Source: DATBGE01 sp036558125
GTDB lineage: Bacteria > Gemmatimonadota > Gemmatimonadetes > Gemmatimonadales > GWC2-71-9
Assembly (NCBI GenBank): GCA_036558125.1
Contig: DATBGE010000026.1
Span: 33,940 to 97,939, forward strand
Direction: 5' to 3'
DNA: 64,000 nucleotides
Position numbers and translations under genes: made by a program. Of the stretch, positions 42,443 through 51,486 are shown piece after piece (within the stretch, counting starts at the first letter, position 1; each line of letters begins with the position of its first letter). The notes beneath the pieces are model-generated. The model ran no database searches. It was not told the origin of the DNA and saw only the letters and a list, made by a program, of their open reading frames with translations.

Positions 42443-43263
42443 GCTGGACCTTCGGCAAGGCGCCTCTGCTCATCGCCGGGCCCTGCGTCGTCGAATCGGA
42501 CGACGTGATGGTTCGGGTGGCGGAGGAACTGGTCCGGATTCAGGCCAGGTTGAGCCTGCCGGTGTGCTTCAAGGCGAGTTTCGACAAGGCCAATCGCGCC
42601 GGCGCCGCGGCGGCGAGAGGTCCGGGACTGGAGGCGGGTTTGCGCGCTCTCGAACGAGTCCGCGATGCGACCGGTCTCCCGCTCCTCACCGATGTGCACG
42701 AGCCTGAGCAGGCTCGTGCCGCGGCCGAGGTTGTAGACGCTCTACAGATTCCCGCGTTCCTCTGCCGTCAGACCGATCTCCTGGTCGCCGCCGGCGCGAC
42801 GGGTCTTCCCGTCAATGTGAAGAAGGGCCAGTGGATGGCGCCGGAGGAAATGGCCGGGGCAGCGGAGAAGGTGCGCAAGGGCGGGTGCCAGGATCTCGCC
42901 GTGACTGAACGGGGCACCGCGTTTGGGTATGGAGATCTGATCGTCGACATGCGCAGTTTCGGACGCCTCCGGCGCGCCACAGGAGCGACCGTTCTGTTCG
43001 ATGCAACCCACGCGGTGCAACGCCCGGGACAGGGTGTGAAAGGCGCGAGCGGTGGTGAGCGGGACGCGGTGCCGGCGCTTCTGCTCGGCGCCGCCGCGGC
43101 AGGAGCCGATGGCTTCTTCATCGAAGCTCACCCGGATCCCGCGCGCGCCGCCAGCGATGGAGCCACCCAGTGGCCCCTCGACCACCTGAGCGACCTGGTG
43201 GCCCGAGCCTTGGAAGTCTGGGAGTTGGCGCGAGAGAAGAGACTCGTAGGCGGCGAGTGCTAG
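42439..43263 (+). CDS. kdsA: Kdo-8-phosphate synthase
   Basis: Condenses arabinose 5-phosphate and PEP. I-A-G-P-C-V-V-E-S begins the barrel, with K-A-S-F-D-K-A-N-R and D-A-T-H-A-V-Q-R-P-G further on. Cys16 in G-P-C is the ligand of the metal-dependent class (the E. coli type has Asn there). 274 aa from ATG 42439 overlapping pyrG; the longer open frame upstream is a shadow of pyrG. Confidence 0.95.
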   Translation: MSWTFGKAPLLIAGPCVVESDDVMVRVAEELVRIQARLSLPVCFKASFDKANRAGAAAARGPGLEAGLRALERVRDATGLPLLTDVHEPEQARAAAEVVDALQIPAFLCRQTDLLVAAGATGLPVNVKKGQWMAPEEMAGAAEKVRKGGCQDLAVTERGTAFGYGDLIVDMRSFGRLRRATGATVLFDATHAVQRPGQGVKGASGGERDAVPALLLGAAAAGADGFFIEAHPDPARAASDGATQWPLDHLSDLVARALEVWELAREKRLVGGEC

Positions 43264-43281
43264 GCAGGGTGCCGGCTGTCC

Positions 43282-43830
43282 ATGATTGACCCGGCAGTCG
43301 CAGGTCGAATCCGGCTGCTCGGGCTCGACGTGGACGGGGTGCTCACCGACAATGCGGTATTTCTCGGGCTGGTTGCGGGACAGCGGGTTGAGTTCAAACG
43401 ATTCGACATTCAGGATGGCCTGGGGATCGGTCTCGCCCGGCGACTCGGCATGGTGGTGGCCCTGGTAAGTGGTCGTTACTCGGACGCCACGACATTGCGC
43501 GCCACCGAGCTCAAGATCGATGAGGTGATTCAGGACAAGGAAGCGCGAAAGGTACCCGCCATGACCGAGATGCTGATGCGGCGGGGCATCGGGTGGGATG
43601 AAGTCGCCTTCGTGGGCGATGATCTCGCCGACCTGCCGGTGTTACGCCGGGTCGGATTGCCCATCGCCGTGGCCAATGCGGTGGCTGAAGTGAAAGAGCT
43701 CGCCGCCTACACCACGACGGCTCGTGGCGGCAGCGGGGCGGTGCGAGAGGTCATCGAGATACTATTTCGCGCCCAGGGACGCTGGGACGAAGCGGTGCGC
43801 ATCTACCTCGGGGATCGAGGCGAGCGCTAG
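43282..43830 (+). CDS. kdsC: Kdo-8-phosphate phosphatase (HAD superfamily)
   Basis: Removes phosphate from Kdo-8-P. The nucleophile pair is Asp16-x-Asp18 in G-L-D-V-D-G-V-L-T-D; motif III/IV is in V-G-D-D-L-A-D-L-P-V. As in KdsC, the cap is minimal, pointing to the tetrameric class. 182 aa. It lies between kdsA and the lpt genes, the usual order in many proteobacteria. Confidence 0.93.
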   Translation: MIDPAVAGRIRLLGLDVDGVLTDNAVFLGLVAGQRVEFKRFDIQDGLGIGLARRLGMVVALVSGRYSDATTLRATELKIDEVIQDKEARKVPAMTEMLMRRGIGWDEVAFVGDDLADLPVLRRVGLPIAVANAVAEVKELAAYTTTARGGSGAVREVIEILFRAQGRWDEAVRIYLGDRGER

Positions 43831-43871
43831 GCTGGCGCGGCGGCCGAGGCGGACAGATGGAGGGCGATGGC

Positions 43872-44489
43872 ATGACCGGCTGGCGTGGAGCAAAGACGAG
43901 TTGGCTGGGACGGAAGGGACTTCTCCTTTCCGCCTCGACCGCCGTGTGCGCCCTGTCCGCCCTGTCGGCCTGCCAGGAAGAGGTAGTCCGTCCTTCGGTG
44001 ACGCTGGAGGCCGCGGATACCGCGGACCAGGTGCTGTATGGCATGCAGCACTATGTCACCGACCAGGGATTACGGCGGTCGCTGGTCGAAGCCGACACTG
44101 CCTATGTCTATCAAAACACCCAGATGGTCGAGATGCGGGGCGTGAAGGTCACTTTCTACAGCCCGAGTGGAGAAATCACCTCGACTGTCACCGGTGATTC
44201 AGGGACGTACCTGACTCGGGACGGGTCGATGAGCGCCCGGGGGAACGTCGTCGCGGTAACGCCCGACGGCCGCACCTTGCGGAGCCAGGAGCTCAAGTAC
44301 GACAGTCGCAGTCAGAAAATTTCTTCCGACAAGCCCTTTGTCTACGACCGGGCGGATCAGCACCTGGAAGGCAACGGGTTCACCTCCGATCCGGACTTCC
44401 GGAATGTCGTCACCAAGCAGCCACGCGGCGGCCAACGTCCCAATGCGAAGCCGGGCGATACCACCGGGTTCCTGCTGCCTGGGCAATGA
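43872..44489 (+). CDS. lptC: LptC-like LPS export lipoprotein
   Basis: 205-aa protein of the Lpt bridge that passes LPS from the inner-membrane ABC transporter to LptA. The N-terminal hydrophobic stretch ends in L-S-A-C (Cys34), which would make it a lipoprotein rather than the membrane-anchored form of E. coli. The body shows the LptC/OstA pattern, such as G-V-K-V-T-F-Y-S-P-S-G and S-A-R-G-N-V-V. I chose ATG 43872, with GGAGG 8 bases upstream; ATG 43857 is also open. The stop overlaps the next gene. Confidence 0.85.
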   Translation: MTGWRGAKTSWLGRKGLLLSASTAVCALSALSACQEEVVRPSVTLEAADTADQVLYGMQHYVTDQGLRRSLVEADTAYVYQNTQMVEMRGVKVTFYSPSGEITSTVTGDSGTYLTRDGSMSARGNVVAVTPDGRTLRSQELKYDSRSQKISSDKPFVYDRADQHLEGNGFTSDPDFRNVVTKQPRGGQRPNAKPGDTTGFLLPGQ

Positions 44490-45814
44490 TGCGGATCGCC
44501 CCGGTACTCCTGGCCCTTTTCTGGGCGGCCCCGCTCGCCGCTCAAGGCGGCGGTACGTGCCGATTCCACCTCGACCGGGTGGGTGGACTGGGCCAGCAGG
44601 TCATCGTCGGGGGAGACACTAACTATTACGCAGGCGGCGGTGTTCGGATCACCTGCCAGGGTACCTCGGTTTCGATGGACAGCGACAGCGCGGCGTTCTA
44701 TGGGCGGCGCACCGGTACCATCGTCGAGTTCATCGGCCATGTGAAGTACCGTGATTCGCTGGTCACTATGGACGCCAATCGCGGCACCTACTACCGCTCC
44801 GGTGAACGCTGGGAGGCTCGCGGAAACGTAGTGACCGAGAATCTCCAGAATGGATCCAAGATGGTCGGACCGTCGCTCGACTATTACCGGGCGATCAAAG
44901 GCACGCGCGACACAGTGGAGATGTTCTCGGTGGGGCGCCCAACCATCACGTATCAGACAGTGGATTCGACCGGCACCAAGGGCGAGCCCTACGTGATCGT
45001 GGCCGACCGGGTCCGGATGAAAGGAAACGATCGGATCTGGGGGGGCGGGCAGGTCACGATCGACCGGAGCGACTTCAAGGCCCGGGGCGATTCCCTTCGA
45101 CTCGATACCGGCGCGGGAAACGACGGCGCCCTCATCGGGAAGCCGAGCGTTGAGGGAACCGGCAAGGACTCCTTCACTCTGACCGGTAAACGGATCGATC
45201 TCAAGCTGGATCACCAGGAATTGAGCTATGTCACGGCCGTGGACTCGGGACACGCGGTGACCAGGGACATGGACCTGACAGCTGACACGATCGGGCTTGG
45301 GATCACCGGCCGGCAACTGGTGCAGACCGTTGCCTGGGGTGACAGCATTCGTCCCCTCGCCGTAGCGACCGACTACGAAATCCGCGCCGACTCGCTCGCC
45401 ATCGATACCCCCGGACAGCGCCTGAAAGAGACCCGCTCCTTCGGCAAAGCCTGGGTAGGCGGCAAGATCGACGTGGAGACGAACGAGCGCGATTGGATGA
45501 GCGGCGACACGGTGACGGCGCGGTTCGCCCAGTATGACTCCGCCGGAACCGTGAAAACGGCGTTGGCCGCCATTGAGGCCAGCGGAACCGCGAAGTCCTA
45601 CTACCGGATCGCCAGCACGAAAAAGGGAGAAAGCCGTCCTTCGATCAATTACTCGCGGGGCGACCGGATCGCGGTGCAGATGAAGTCAACCGGAAACCGC
45701 GGCGTGGAGCGGGTGGACATCCGGGGGAACGTGGACGGAATTCAGCTCGAGCCGGCGGCGACCTCGGCCGATACGACCAAGGCGGACTCCTCGGCGGCGG
45801 GGAAGCAGACGTGA
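44486..45814 (+). CDS. lptA: LptA-like OstA-domain protein, long form
   Basis: Predicted periplasmic LPS-transport protein. Signal peptide (M-M-R-I-A-P-V-L-L-A-L-F-W-A-A-P-L-A-A-Q), then repeated OstA beta-jellyroll strands such as S-R-G-type V-E-F-I-G-H-V-K-Y-R-D and R-W-E-A-R-G-N-V-V. At 442 aa it is more than twice the length of E. coli LptA, which suggests two or more jellyroll modules in tandem. Position between lptC and lptB supports the role, but the length leaves open whether it also does part of the LptD N-terminal job. Confidence 0.75.
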   Translation: MMRIAPVLLALFWAAPLAAQGGGTCRFHLDRVGGLGQQVIVGGDTNYYAGGGVRITCQGTSVSMDSDSAAFYGRRTGTIVEFIGHVKYRDSLVTMDANRGTYYRSGERWEARGNVVTENLQNGSKMVGPSLDYYRAIKGTRDTVEMFSVGRPTITYQTVDSTGTKGEPYVIVADRVRMKGNDRIWGGGQVTIDRSDFKARGDSLRLDTGAGNDGALIGKPSVEGTGKDSFTLTGKRIDLKLDHQELSYVTAVDSGHAVTRDMDLTADTIGLGITGRQLVQTVAWGDSIRPLAVATDYEIRADSLAIDTPGQRLKETRSFGKAWVGGKIDVETNERDWMSGDTVTARFAQYDSAGTVKTALAAIEASGTAKSYYRIASTKKGESRPSINYSRGDRIAVQMKSTGNRGVERVDIRGNVDGIQLEPAATSADTTKADSSAAGKQT

Positions 45815-46977
45815 GCGGCTGGATCGATCGGTTCGTCGGGCGGGATCCTTCGCTGCCCCTGGCCCTCGCGGCCCTGGCCCGCGATGCCGACCTGACCGGT
45901 GCCCTCGAGTTCAAGGCGCTCTCGGTGTCCTACCGTCAGACCTTCCTGCAGACCCTGGCCGATGCCGGGGTGCGCAGCGGGCCCGAGCTGTCTGAGGACG
46001 AAGTGCACGAGAACCTGGTTCGCTCGGTTCTTCCCCGACTGGCGGACGAGGGCTGGATCGCGAGCCCGGCCGCCGGGGACTGGTCGGTGGTGCGGGCGCT
46101 GGGCGAATGGTGGAGCGAGACTCTGAGAGACCGCGACGGGGTACGTCTCCAGCTGATCCACGCCGCGGTGCAGGGCATGCGCGCCCGTGTGGCCTCGGTT
46201 CACGAAGGGGGACCGCTTGCCGGCGGTAGCGTCCTGGAAGGCTTGAACCTCAGCAAGACGTTCAAGCGCCGGAAAGTCGTGGACGACGTGAGCGTCCGGC
46301 TGCAGCAGGGCGAGATCGTTGGATTGCTGGGCCCGAACGGCGCCGGCAAGACTACCACCTTCTATCTGATTACCGGGTTGATCCGCCCCGACGAAGGCCA
46401 GGTGCTGTTCGACGGCGTCGAGCTGACCAACATGCCGATGTATCGGCGGGCCAGGCAGGGCATCGGGTATCTCGCGCAGGAGCCGAGTGTCTTCCGAAAG
46501 ATGACGGTAGAGGAGAACATCATCGCGATTCTCGAGACAATGGACCTCTCCCGCGCCGAGCGACGGACGCGGCTGGAAACGCTGCTGGACGAGCTCTCTA
46601 TCAAGCACTTACGGAAGAGCAAGGCCTACGCGCTTTCCGGCGGCGAGCGCCGCAGGCTGGAGATCACTCGCGCGCTGGTGACCAATCCCAAGTTCATGCT
46701 GCTCGACGAACCGTTTGCCGGAGTCGACCCCATCGCGGTCCACGACATTCAGACCATCGTCGCCGGCCTCCGCCATCGGGGCATCGGTGTCCTGATCACC
46801 GACCACAACGTCGAGCAGACGCTCGACATCGTGGATCGCGCCTACATCATGTTCGAAGGCAAGGTGCAGGTCTCGGGACCAGTGCGAGACTTGGTGTTCG
46901 ACGACCGCGTCGCCGAGCTCTATCTCGGTCCGACCCTCACGGCGCGGCTCCGCGCCCGCCTGGAGGACGCAGCGTGA
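45811..46977 (+). CDS. lptB: LptB-type LPS export ATPase with N-terminal extension
   Basis: 388 aa. Residues 141-388 are a full LptB: Walker A G-P-N-G-A-G-K-T-T, signature L-S-G-G-E-R-R-R-L-E, Walker B F-M-L-L-D-E-P-F-A-G-V-D-P, and switch His in T-D-H-N-V. Residues 1-140 are an extra mostly helical segment with no recognised motif; typical LptB is about 240 aa. The GTG start overlaps lptA (GTGA), so the extension is translated. It may contact the membrane partners LptF/LptG, which are not in the window. Confidence 0.93.
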   Translation: MSGWIDRFVGRDPSLPLALAALARDADLTGALEFKALSVSYRQTFLQTLADAGVRSGPELSEDEVHENLVRSVLPRLADEGWIASPAAGDWSVVRALGEWWSETLRDRDGVRLQLIHAAVQGMRARVASVHEGGPLAGGSVLEGLNLSKTFKRRKVVDDVSVRLQQGEIVGLLGPNGAGKTTTFYLITGLIRPDEGQVLFDGVELTNMPMYRRARQGIGYLAQEPSVFRKMTVEENIIAILETMDLSRAERRTRLETLLDELSIKHLRKSKAYALSGGERRRLEITRALVTNPKFMLLDEPFAGVDPIAVHDIQTIVAGLRHRGIGVLITDHNVEQTLDIVDRAYIMFEGKVQVSGPVRDLVFDDRVAELYLGPTLTARLRARLEDAA

Positions 46978-48497
46978 AGACGGGACTCTCTCAGACCGCC
47001 ACACTGCGCCAGGACCTGCGGATCAATCCGCGGCTCTACCAGGCCATGGACATGTTGTACATGCCCATGATGGACCTCCAACTCCACCTGAAACAGGAGC
47101 TGCTGGTCAATCCCTTCCTGGAGCTGGTGGAGCCGGAAGAGGAAGAAACCCCCGCCGAAACGTCGACCAAGGAAGAGGAGAAGGAAAAGACCGCCAACGA
47201 GAACGAAACCGATTGGGAAGAGATCCTGCTCAACGGCTTCGAGGTGCCCGGCGGCGTACGGGAAGAATACGAGCACAAGGAATACACCGAGCCGGTCTCG
47301 GTCGAGAAGACCGACCTGATAGATCATCTCCGCGAGCAGCTCCAGATGATGGTCCTGAGCCCTCGCCAAAGCCTCCTTTCTGAAGAGTTTCTGGGCAACA
47401 TCAAGGAAGACGGCTACCTCGCCGCCTCGGTGGAAGAGATCCAGCGCATGGCGAACGAGATGCTCGACAGCTTCGCCGAGCGGAACCGTCCTGACAGTGA
47501 GGAGGAGTTGGCCGAGGCGGGCGATCTCGAGGCGGAAGGGGAACCCGAGGCGAAGCCCGCCCCGCCGATGCCCTATTTCACGGCGGCGGAACTGGATGAA
47601 ATGCTCGGCATCATGCAACGGCTCGACCCGCCCGGCGTCGCCGCGCGCGACCTGCGGGAATGCCTGCTGCTCCAGCTCCGGGAGTTCAAGGAAACCAACA
47701 CCCTGACCTACCGCCTGGTGGCCGAGGCATTCCCCGACCTGATCGCTCACCGCTGGAATGACCTGGGCCGCCGGTTCGGTGTCGAGCCCGCTGCGGTGCA
47801 GGCCGCGGCCGACCTCCTCGCCAAGCTCGATCCCAAGCCGGGACTCAAGTATTCCGCCGGGAGCGACGGGTACGTCATTCCCGATCTCATCGTGGAGAAG
47901 ATCGACGGCCGTTATCACGTCTTCCTGAACGACACCGGCGTCCCCCGGCTCCGCCTGAGCCGCACCTACCAGGAGCTGGCGCGGGACAAGAAGAAGATGA
48001 CCCAGGAGCATCGAGAGTTCATCGCCTCGCGGATGAACAGCGCCAACTGGCTCATCCAGGCGATCGAGCAGCGCCGCCAGACCATGCTCAAGGTCATGAA
48101 CTTCATCGTAGACCGGCAACGGGACTTCTTCGAGAAGGGCATCGAACACCTGAAGCCGCTGACCCTGCGCGAAGTGGCGGAGGTGATCAACATGCACGAG
48201 TCCACCGTGAGCCGGGTGACCAACGAGAAGTACGTCCAGACGCCTCGCGGCGTGCTCCCGCTCAAGTTCTTCTTCTCCAGCGCGCTGGCCACCACCTCCG
48301 GCGAAGACGCCAGCGCCCGCTCGATCCGCGCCAAACTGCAGAAGATGGTGGCCGAGGAAGACACCTCGAATCCGCTCACCGACCAGCAGATCGTCCACCT
48401 GTTCCAGGAACAGGGCATCCAGATCGCCCGTCGTACCGTCGCCAAATATCGGGACCAGCTCGGCATTCTCCCTGCAAGGATGCGCAAGAGGGTATGA
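46974..48497 (+). CDS. rpoN: RNA polymerase sigma-54 factor
   Basis: 507 aa. Region I carries L-R-I-N-P-R-L-Y-Q-A-M-D-M-L, which is less Gln-rich than in proteobacteria. Region II is a very acidic insert (E-E-E-T-P-A-E-T... about 48-80). The core-binding and HTH parts are followed by the RpoN box A-R-R-T-V-A-K-Y-R-D near the C-terminus. The factor needs enhancer-binding AAA+ proteins, none of which are here. GTG start overlaps lptB, the same lptB-rpoN order as in many proteobacteria; the stop overlaps a glycosyltransferase rather than the usual hpf. Confidence 0.95.
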   Translation: MKTGLSQTATLRQDLRINPRLYQAMDMLYMPMMDLQLHLKQELLVNPFLELVEPEEEETPAETSTKEEEKEKTANENETDWEEILLNGFEVPGGVREEYEHKEYTEPVSVEKTDLIDHLREQLQMMVLSPRQSLLSEEFLGNIKEDGYLAASVEEIQRMANEMLDSFAERNRPDSEEELAEAGDLEAEGEPEAKPAPPMPYFTAAELDEMLGIMQRLDPPGVAARDLRECLLLQLREFKETNTLTYRLVAEAFPDLIAHRWNDLGRRFGVEPAAVQAAADLLAKLDPKPGLKYSAGSDGYVIPDLIVEKIDGRYHVFLNDTGVPRLRLSRTYQELARDKKKMTQEHREFIASRMNSANWLIQAIEQRRQTMLKVMNFIVDRQRDFFEKGIEHLKPLTLREVAEVINMHESTVSRVTNEKYVQTPRGVLPLKFFFSSALATTSGEDASARSIRAKLQKMVAEEDTSNPLTDQQIVHLFQEQGIQIARRTVAKYRDQLGILPARMRKRV

Positions 48498-49429
48498 GCA
48501 GCCCGGTGCTGGACGTGAGCCTCCTCGTCCCCGCCAAGGACGAGGCGGAGAATCTCCCCGAATTCGTGCGGTTGTGTGACGAGGCGCTGAGCCCGGCAGG
48601 CTTCTCCTTCGAGGTGGTCGTCGTAAACGACGGGTCGCGTGACCGCACCGCGGCCGTGCTGACCGAGCTGCAGGCGCGCTACCCCTTCCTCCGCGTCCTC
48701 ACCCATCGCCGCCAGCGCGGCATCGCCGACGCGTTGCACTCCGCCGGCGACATCGCGATGGGAGACGTGTTTGTCTTCTATCCGGCCGATCTCCAGTACC
48801 TGCCCGCGGACATTCCCACTCTCGTAGCTCCCATCCTGTCCGGTGAAGCCGATATCGTCACTGGCACCAAGGTGGGGAAGTACGAGAAGGCCTTCGTCTC
48901 TTCGATTTACAACTGGCTCTGCCGGACGCTCTTCGGAGTAGGAGTCGCCGACCTGAATTCGGTGAAGGCCTACCGGCGAGAGATCATGCGTGGCGTCCCA
49001 CTGCGCCCCGATTGGCACCGCTATATGGTCGTCATCGCCGCGGCGGACGGCTTCCGGCTCACCTCACGCCCGATCCCTTTGCACCCCAGGCGGGCCGGGG
49101 TTTCCAAGTTCAACTGGAAACGGATCCCGATCGGAGTGCTGGACTTGCTCTCGGTCTGGTTTCAACTCCGCTTCGGCCGCAAGCCGATGCTGTTTTTCGG
49201 CGTCGCCGGCGCCATGCTCTTCGGCATCGGGTTCCTGGCGGGAGTCATCGCCCTGGTGCTGCGGTTCGGATACGGCATTGGATTCCGCCCGTTGCTGAAC
49301 CTGGTCGAAACCATGGTGATCAGCGGCATCGTGCTCTTCGGCTTCGGTTTTCTGGGCGAGATGATCGCCGGCCTGCGCGAGGAAATGCGGGAGCAGGCCA
49401 ACCGGCTGAGTCTGCGCGATCGCGACTGA
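48494..49429 (+). CDS. Glycosyltransferase family 2, membrane-anchored
   Basis: 311 aa. GT-A domain with L-L-V-P-A-K-D-E-A-E-N and V-V-V-N-D-G-S-R-D-R-T. The position of the usual D-A-D-L-Q motif reads P-A-D-L-Q. Two hydrophobic helices end the protein (about 235-260 and 268-292), as in polyprenol-phosphate sugar transferases such as ArnC. It probably adds a sugar to an undecaprenyl-phosphate carrier for a surface glycan. ATG overlaps the rpoN stop. Confidence 0.85.
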   Translation: MSSPVLDVSLLVPAKDEAENLPEFVRLCDEALSPAGFSFEVVVVNDGSRDRTAAVLTELQARYPFLRVLTHRRQRGIADALHSAGDIAMGDVFVFYPADLQYLPADIPTLVAPILSGEADIVTGTKVGKYEKAFVSSIYNWLCRTLFGVGVADLNSVKAYRREIMRGVPLRPDWHRYMVVIAAADGFRLTSRPIPLHPRRAGVSKFNWKRIPIGVLDLLSVWFQLRFGRKPMLFFGVAGAMLFGIGFLAGVIALVLRFGYGIGFRPLLNLVETMVISGIVLFGFGFLGEMIAGLREEMREQANRLSLRDRD

Positions 49430-49439
49430 CGTTCTTCGA

Positions 49440-50579
49440 GTGACCAGGGTCGTTTTCCTCACCCACAACTATCCCCGTTATTCGGGCGACATCTCCGGCG
49501 CGTTCCTCGCCAGCCTGGCGAGGGCCCTGATGAATCGCGGTGTCTCGGTTCGGGTGGTCGCACCGAGCGACGGCGGGGACGTGGGTGAGCCGCAGCTGGA
49601 CGGGATCCCGGTACGCCGAGTGCGTTACGCGGCGCCGGCGCGGGAGAAGATCGCGTACCGCGGAACGATGGCGGAGGTGGTCGGTTCGATTTCCGGCTGG
49701 CAGGCTCTTCTCGGGCTCCACCACGCGCTCAGATCGGCCGCGAAGGAAGAACTCGCCGCAGGCGCCGATTTGATTCACGCTCACTGGTGGGTGCCCGCCG
49801 GCCTCGCGGCGCCCGCGAAGAGCCCCATGCTGCTCACTGTTCATGGGACCGATGCCGCTCTGCTGGAGCGCTCGCCTCTGGCTCGGGCAATCGCGAGACC
49901 GGTCATCCGGCGCGCCCGCGTGGTAACCGCCGTCTCCACCTCCCACGCAGCAAGAATACAGGAAGCGACCGGTCGCGCGGTGGATCACGTACAGGCGATG
50001 CCCGTCACGGTCCCGGATACGCGGCCCATCCAGGGCGGGGCAGGGTTGATCGTCGTGGCCCGGCTCACCTCTCAGAAACGGGTGCAGCTCGCCCTCGAAG
50101 CTCTGGCGGATCTCTGGCGCCGCGACCTTCGCCTGCCCCTGACGATCGTAGGAGATGGTCCCGAGCGGTCGGCCCTCGAAGCTCAGGCAAGAACTCTGGG
50201 CCTCGGCTCGAGTGTTCACTTCACCGGCATGCTGCCGCCTTCCGAGGTCGGCCGGCGGTTGGCAGGGATGGACGTGATGTTGTTCCCCTCCCGGGCGGAA
50301 GGGTTCGGATTGACCGCGGTGGAAGCTCTCGCCACCGGGGTGCCTGTGGTGGCTTGCACCGACGGGGGAGGGGTTCTCGACATTGTTCCGGAACAGGGCG
50401 CCGGCCGGCGCGCAGCCCCCTCCGGTGAAGCCCTGGCCGGGGCGGTGGAACAACTCATGGCGGATAGGAGCGCCCGGACCGAGGCATGGCGCCTCGGAGA
50501 GATCTGGAGGCAGCGCCTGGCACCCGATACCGTCGCGGCAGCGTTCGAGGGCTGGTACGCGGAGGCGCTGCGTGCCTGA
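49440..50579 (+). CDS. Glycosyltransferase family 4
   Basis: 379 aa, GT-B fold. The N-terminal domain begins R-V-V-F-L-T-H-N-Y-P-R-Y-S-G-D. The C-terminal domain carries L-I-V-V-A-R-L-T-S-Q-K-R and the EX7E element P-S-R-A-E-G-F-G-L-T-A-V-E-A-L. It is a retaining transferase using a nucleotide sugar. GTG start. The following gene overlaps its stop by 8 bp. Confidence 0.9.
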   Translation: MTRVVFLTHNYPRYSGDISGAFLASLARALMNRGVSVRVVAPSDGGDVGEPQLDGIPVRRVRYAAPAREKIAYRGTMAEVVGSISGWQALLGLHHALRSAAKEELAAGADLIHAHWWVPAGLAAPAKSPMLLTVHGTDAALLERSPLARAIARPVIRRARVVTAVSTSHAARIQEATGRAVDHVQAMPVTVPDTRPIQGGAGLIVVARLTSQKRVQLALEALADLWRRDLRLPLTIVGDGPERSALEAQARTLGLGSSVHFTGMLPPSEVGRRLAGMDVMLFPSRAEGFGLTAVEALATGVPVVACTDGGGVLDIVPEQGAGRRAAPSGEALAGAVEQLMADRSARTEAWRLGEIWRQRLAPDTVAAAFEGWYAEALRA

Positions 50580-51486
50580 ACGCCTGCTTCGCATCGGACG
50601 TTGGGTCCTCGCGATCCTCATTCTGCTTTTTGTGGTTCGCACCTTTCAGCGCAACTGGAGCGACCTTCAAGCCCAGCCCATCAGCTGGACCTTCCGGCCG
50701 GCACCGGCGCTGGGAGCGGTGATGGTGATCGAACTGATGTACGGCATGCTGATCGAAGCCTGGAGACGCATGCTTTCAGGCTGGGGCCAAACGCTTCCTT
50801 TGCTCGAGTCAGCCCGCATCTGGTTCGTGTCCAGCCTCGGCAAGTACGTCCCGGGCAAGGTCTGGGCGATCGCCAGCATGGCGCTTATGGCGCGGGACGC
50901 GGGTGTCGCCGCCTGGGCCGCCACCGCCTCGGCGATCATTCTTCAAGCCCTGGCCGTCGTGACCGGAGCGGCGGTCGCGGCGCTGGCGGGTACGCGGGCG
51001 CTTCAGAACGCCGACCCCAGGCTTCTGCCGCTCTTCTGGGCCACTGGAGCCGCTGGTCTGATCGCGGTGGCGCTTCTGTTCTGGCGGCCGGCGATTCGCC
51101 GTTTGCTCGAACTGGCAGGGGCGGGCTCCGGATCGCCCAGCGTCGGACCGGTGATCTTCGGAGCCGTAGCGAATGCGGTTGCGTGGCTGGGCTACGGCTT
51201 CGCGCTCTGGCTCCTCGCCCGGGCGGTGCTCCCCGATTCGAATCTGGCCCCCAGCCTTGCCATCGCCGCTTTCGCCGCCTCTTATGTGGCCGGTCTCCTG
51301 GCATTGATCGCACCCGGAGGCTTGGTTGTGCGCGAGGGACTCTTGATCGCTCTGTTGCAGGGTAGCATCGGCTTGGGCCCCGCGACCGCGCTCGCGGTAG
51401 CATCACGCGTTCTGCTCACCATCACGGAGCTGGGAAGCGCCGTTCCGTTTCTTCTAATGCGTCGAGGACGCCCCAGTGTCGCCTGA
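50572..51486 (+). CDS. Flippase-like membrane protein (LPG_synthase_TM/UPF0104 type)
   Basis: 304 aa with about eight hydrophobic helices. The family motif is seen in S-S-L-G-K-Y-V-P-G-K-V-W and A-P-G-G-L-V-V-R-E-G. The N-terminal soluble domain of true lysyl-phosphatidylglycerol synthase is absent, so only the flippase-like part remains. It begins at GTG 50572, overlapping the GT4 stop; the longer upstream frame is a shadow. It may translocate a lipid-linked glycan. Confidence 0.75.
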   Translation: MPERLLRIGRWVLAILILLFVVRTFQRNWSDLQAQPISWTFRPAPALGAVMVIELMYGMLIEAWRRMLSGWGQTLPLLESARIWFVSSLGKYVPGKVWAIASMALMARDAGVAAWAATASAIILQALAVVTGAAVAALAGTRALQNADPRLLPLFWATGAAGLIAVALLFWRPAIRRLLELAGAGSGSPSVGPVIFGAVANAVAWLGYGFALWLLARAVLPDSNLAPSLAIAAFAASYVAGLLALIAPGGLVVREGLLIALLQGSIGLGPATALAVASRVLLTITELGSAVPFLLMRRGRPSVA

